Source: DASUAS01 sp963756895
GTDB taxonomy: Bacteria > Actinomycetota > Acidimicrobiia > IMCC26256 > DASPTH01
Direction: 5' to 3'
DNA: 64,000 bases
Assembly: GCA_963756895.1 (NCBI GenBank)
Contig: CAVWPI010000007.1
Coordinates: forward strand, 737,275 to 801,274
Below are positions 62,710 through 64,000 of the stretch, one piece after another. Under the pieces are notes generated by a model, which saw only the letters and a program-made list of their open reading frames with translations, was not told the origin of the DNA and ran no database searches. The first letter of the stretch is position 1. Every line of letters starts with the position of its first letter. A program made the position numbers and the translations under genes.

Positions 62710-63492
62710 ATGCGCATCCTCGTGACCAACGACGACGGCGTCGACTCCCCGGGGATCCACGCGCTCGCGGCGGCGATCGTCGCCGACGGTCACGACGTCG
62801 TGGTGGTCGCGCCCACCGACGACCGCAGCGGTGCCGGCGCGTCGATCGGCCGCATGATGGGCGTCGGGCCGCCGCCGGTCGAACAGCGGGTCTGGGACGA
62901 GCTGCCCGATCTCCCGGTGCACGCGATCGACGCACCGCCCGCCATGGCGGTGTTCGCGATGTGCCTCGGCGCGTTCGGCGACCTGCCCGACCTCATCGTG
63001 TCCGGGATCAACCCGGGTGCGAACACCGGGCACCTGGTGCTCCATTCGGGAACGGTGGGCGCCACGCTGACCGGGGCCGGCTACGGCATCCCCGGCGTGG
63101 CGGTGTCGATCGACTGGAGCATCGAGGGCGAGTACCACTGGGACGTCGCCGCCCGCATGGCCGCCGCCGCAGTCGAATGGGCGGCCAAGCCCGACGGCGA
63201 CGCCCGGGTCCTCAACGTCAACGTGCCCAACCTCCCGATCGAAGAGCTCAAGGGCGTGCGGGAGGCGGAGCTCGCCCCCGCCGGCGAGGTCTGGGTGGCG
63301 TCGGCCGACGTGTCGCAGGGCGACCTCAAGATCGAGATCACCGGTCGCGCCGATCCGGCTCCGGGCACCGACGTCGCGCTCGTGCACGACGGCTACGTGT
63401 CGGTCACGCCGCTGATGAGCATCGTGCGCGGACCGGCCCGCGGTGCCGCCGACTTCATCGTCGACACGCTCGGGAGCGACGCTCCGGGGTGA
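62710..63492 (+). CDS. surE: 5'-nucleotidase SurE
   Basis: 260 residues. ILVTNDDGVDSPGIHAL (metal-binding DD), VVAPTDDRSGAGASIG, LPDLIVSGINPGANTG and VGATLTGAGYGIPGVAVS are the family features. Dephosphorylates nucleoside monophosphates and, in some bacteria, short polyphosphate, which would fit the ppk neighbourhood. Stands alone, 73 bases after the phosphatase. Frame intact. Confidence 0.93.
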   Translation: MRILVTNDDGVDSPGIHALAAAIVADGHDVVVVAPTDDRSGAGASIGRMMGVGPPPVEQRVWDELPDLPVHAIDAPPAMAVFAMCLGAFGDLPDLIVSGINPGANTGHLVLHSGTVGATLTGAGYGIPGVAVSIDWSIEGEYHWDVAARMAAAAVEWAAKPDGDARVLNVNVPNLPIEELKGVREAELAPAGEVWVASADVSQGDLKIEITGRADPAPGTDVALVHDGYVSVTPLMSIVRGPARGAADFIVDTLGSDAPG

Positions 63493-63556
63493 GAGGCGAG
63501 AACTCGGCTCGCTAACCTGCGAGCCGACCGCGCCCCTCACCCTCCAGGAGCCCACC

Positions 63557-64000
63557 ATGCCCGCAGTCGGCGACGTCGCACCCGACTTCACACTCAAGGA
63601 CCAGCACGGCACCGACGTCACCCTGTCGGAGCTGCGCGGCAAGCCCGTCGTGATCGTCTTCTACCCGTTCACCTTCACGGGCGTCTGCGAAGGCGAGCTG
63701 TGCGAGATCCGTGACGACCCTTCGGCGTTCGAGCGCGGCGGCGCCCAAGTGGTGGCGATCTCGTGCGACTCGCGCCACGCCCAGCGGATCTGGGCCGAGC
63801 AGCAGGGCTTCACCTTCCCGGTGCTCAGCGACTTCTGGCCCCACGGCGAGGTCGCCAAGGCCTACGGCGTGTTCAACGAAGCGCTCGGCTGCGCGAACCG
63901 GGCGACGTTCGTCCTCGACAAGGACGGCGTCGTCGCCTCCACCTTCTCGTCCCCCGACCTCGGCGACGCCGCGCGCCAAGGCCGAGTACGAGGAAGCGCT
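63557..64000 (+). CDS. ahpE: AhpE-type peroxiredoxin (C-terminus beyond window)
   Basis: About 148 residues visible. PAVGDVAPDFTLKDQHGTDV, FYPFTFTGVCEGELCEIRD with the peroxidatic Cys in TGVC, and FTFPVLSDFWPHGEVAKAYG closely match mycobacterial AhpE, a 1-Cys peroxiredoxin reducing peroxides. Two further Cys (ELCEIRD and ALGCANR) could act as resolving residues. An extra base near 63972 shifts the frame in the last codons before the edge. Confidence 0.88.
   Translation, partial: MPAVGDVAPDFTLKDQHGTDVTLSELRGKPVVIVFYPFTFTGVCEGELCEIRDDPSAFERGGAQVVAISCDSRHAQRIWAEQQGFTFPVLSDFWPHGEVAKAYGVFNEALGCANRATFVLDKDGVVASTFSSPDLGDAARQGRVRGSA

Overview
The window is high-GC DNA with dense, short-spaced genes on both strands and many GTG starts that overlap the preceding stop (GTGA/ATGA). 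The gene set points to an actinobacterium: ergothioneine genes egtABCD, lipB-lipA beside sucB and lpd, SufU-type Fe-S assembly, a DivIVA-domain protein, the ppk/mutT1 neighbourhood, AhpE, and a UPF0182 membrane protein. A member of class Acidimicrobiia or a relative is my inference; no rRNA or tRNA is present to test it.

Layout. 0-2.5 kb: polysaccharide ABC exporter (wzm, wzt) and a family 2 glycosyltransferase. 2.5-9.1 kb: one leftward block lpd-sucB-lipB-lipA-M24 peptidase-membrane protein, joining 2-oxoacid dehydrogenase subunits to lipoate synthesis. 9.3-15.9 kb: flippase, GT4, GDP-sugar reductase, hydrolase, DUF1802 protein, a methyltransferase, and a mostly non-coding interval (14.63-15.03 kb) with a 13-codon ORF behind an exceptionally long Shine-Dalgarno. 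15.8-20.6 kb: a tightly coupled six-gene leftward operon with MauD-like redoxin, MauE-like membrane protein and a Tat-exported Cys-rich protein resembling the methylamine dehydrogenase light chain fused to a beta-propeller. 20.6-27.1 kb: acyl-CoA dehydrogenase, MBL hydrolase, SEC-C methionine aminopeptidase, two divergent GT4 genes, a second MBL protein. 27.2-31.6 kb: leader ORF plus egtABCD. 31.6-39.7 kb: PPOX protein, then two convergent suf units (sufC-sufS-sufU rightward; sufB-sufD-Rieske-sufC leftward) with a small gene and an L,D-transpeptidase between them. 39.8-49.2 kb: UPF0182, DivIVA-like, Lon-like PDZ protease, HEAT protein, DUF4328/DUF2510 protein, MreB-like protein, moaE. 49.3-58 kb: trypsin-like PDZ protease, AhbA-AhbB-type fusion, PLP enzyme, DinB-like protein, SDR, zinc metalloprotease, 3-hydroxyacyl-CoA dehydrogenase, MFS transporter. 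58.1-64 kb: ppk, CYTH-CHAD protein, a Nudix/histidine-phosphatase pair that looks like a split MutT1, surE, ahpE.

Sequence quality. Between about 4.5 and 53 kb more than 40 single-base indels, mostly apparent insertions, break otherwise well conserved reading frames (sufB, sufD, sufS, egtA-D, lipA, sucB and many others). I treat these as uncorrected sequencing errors, not pseudogenes, and give each such gene its full extent. The block from about 53.46 to 63.5 kb has none that I can see. Boundaries given as approximate in the entries are limited by these errors.
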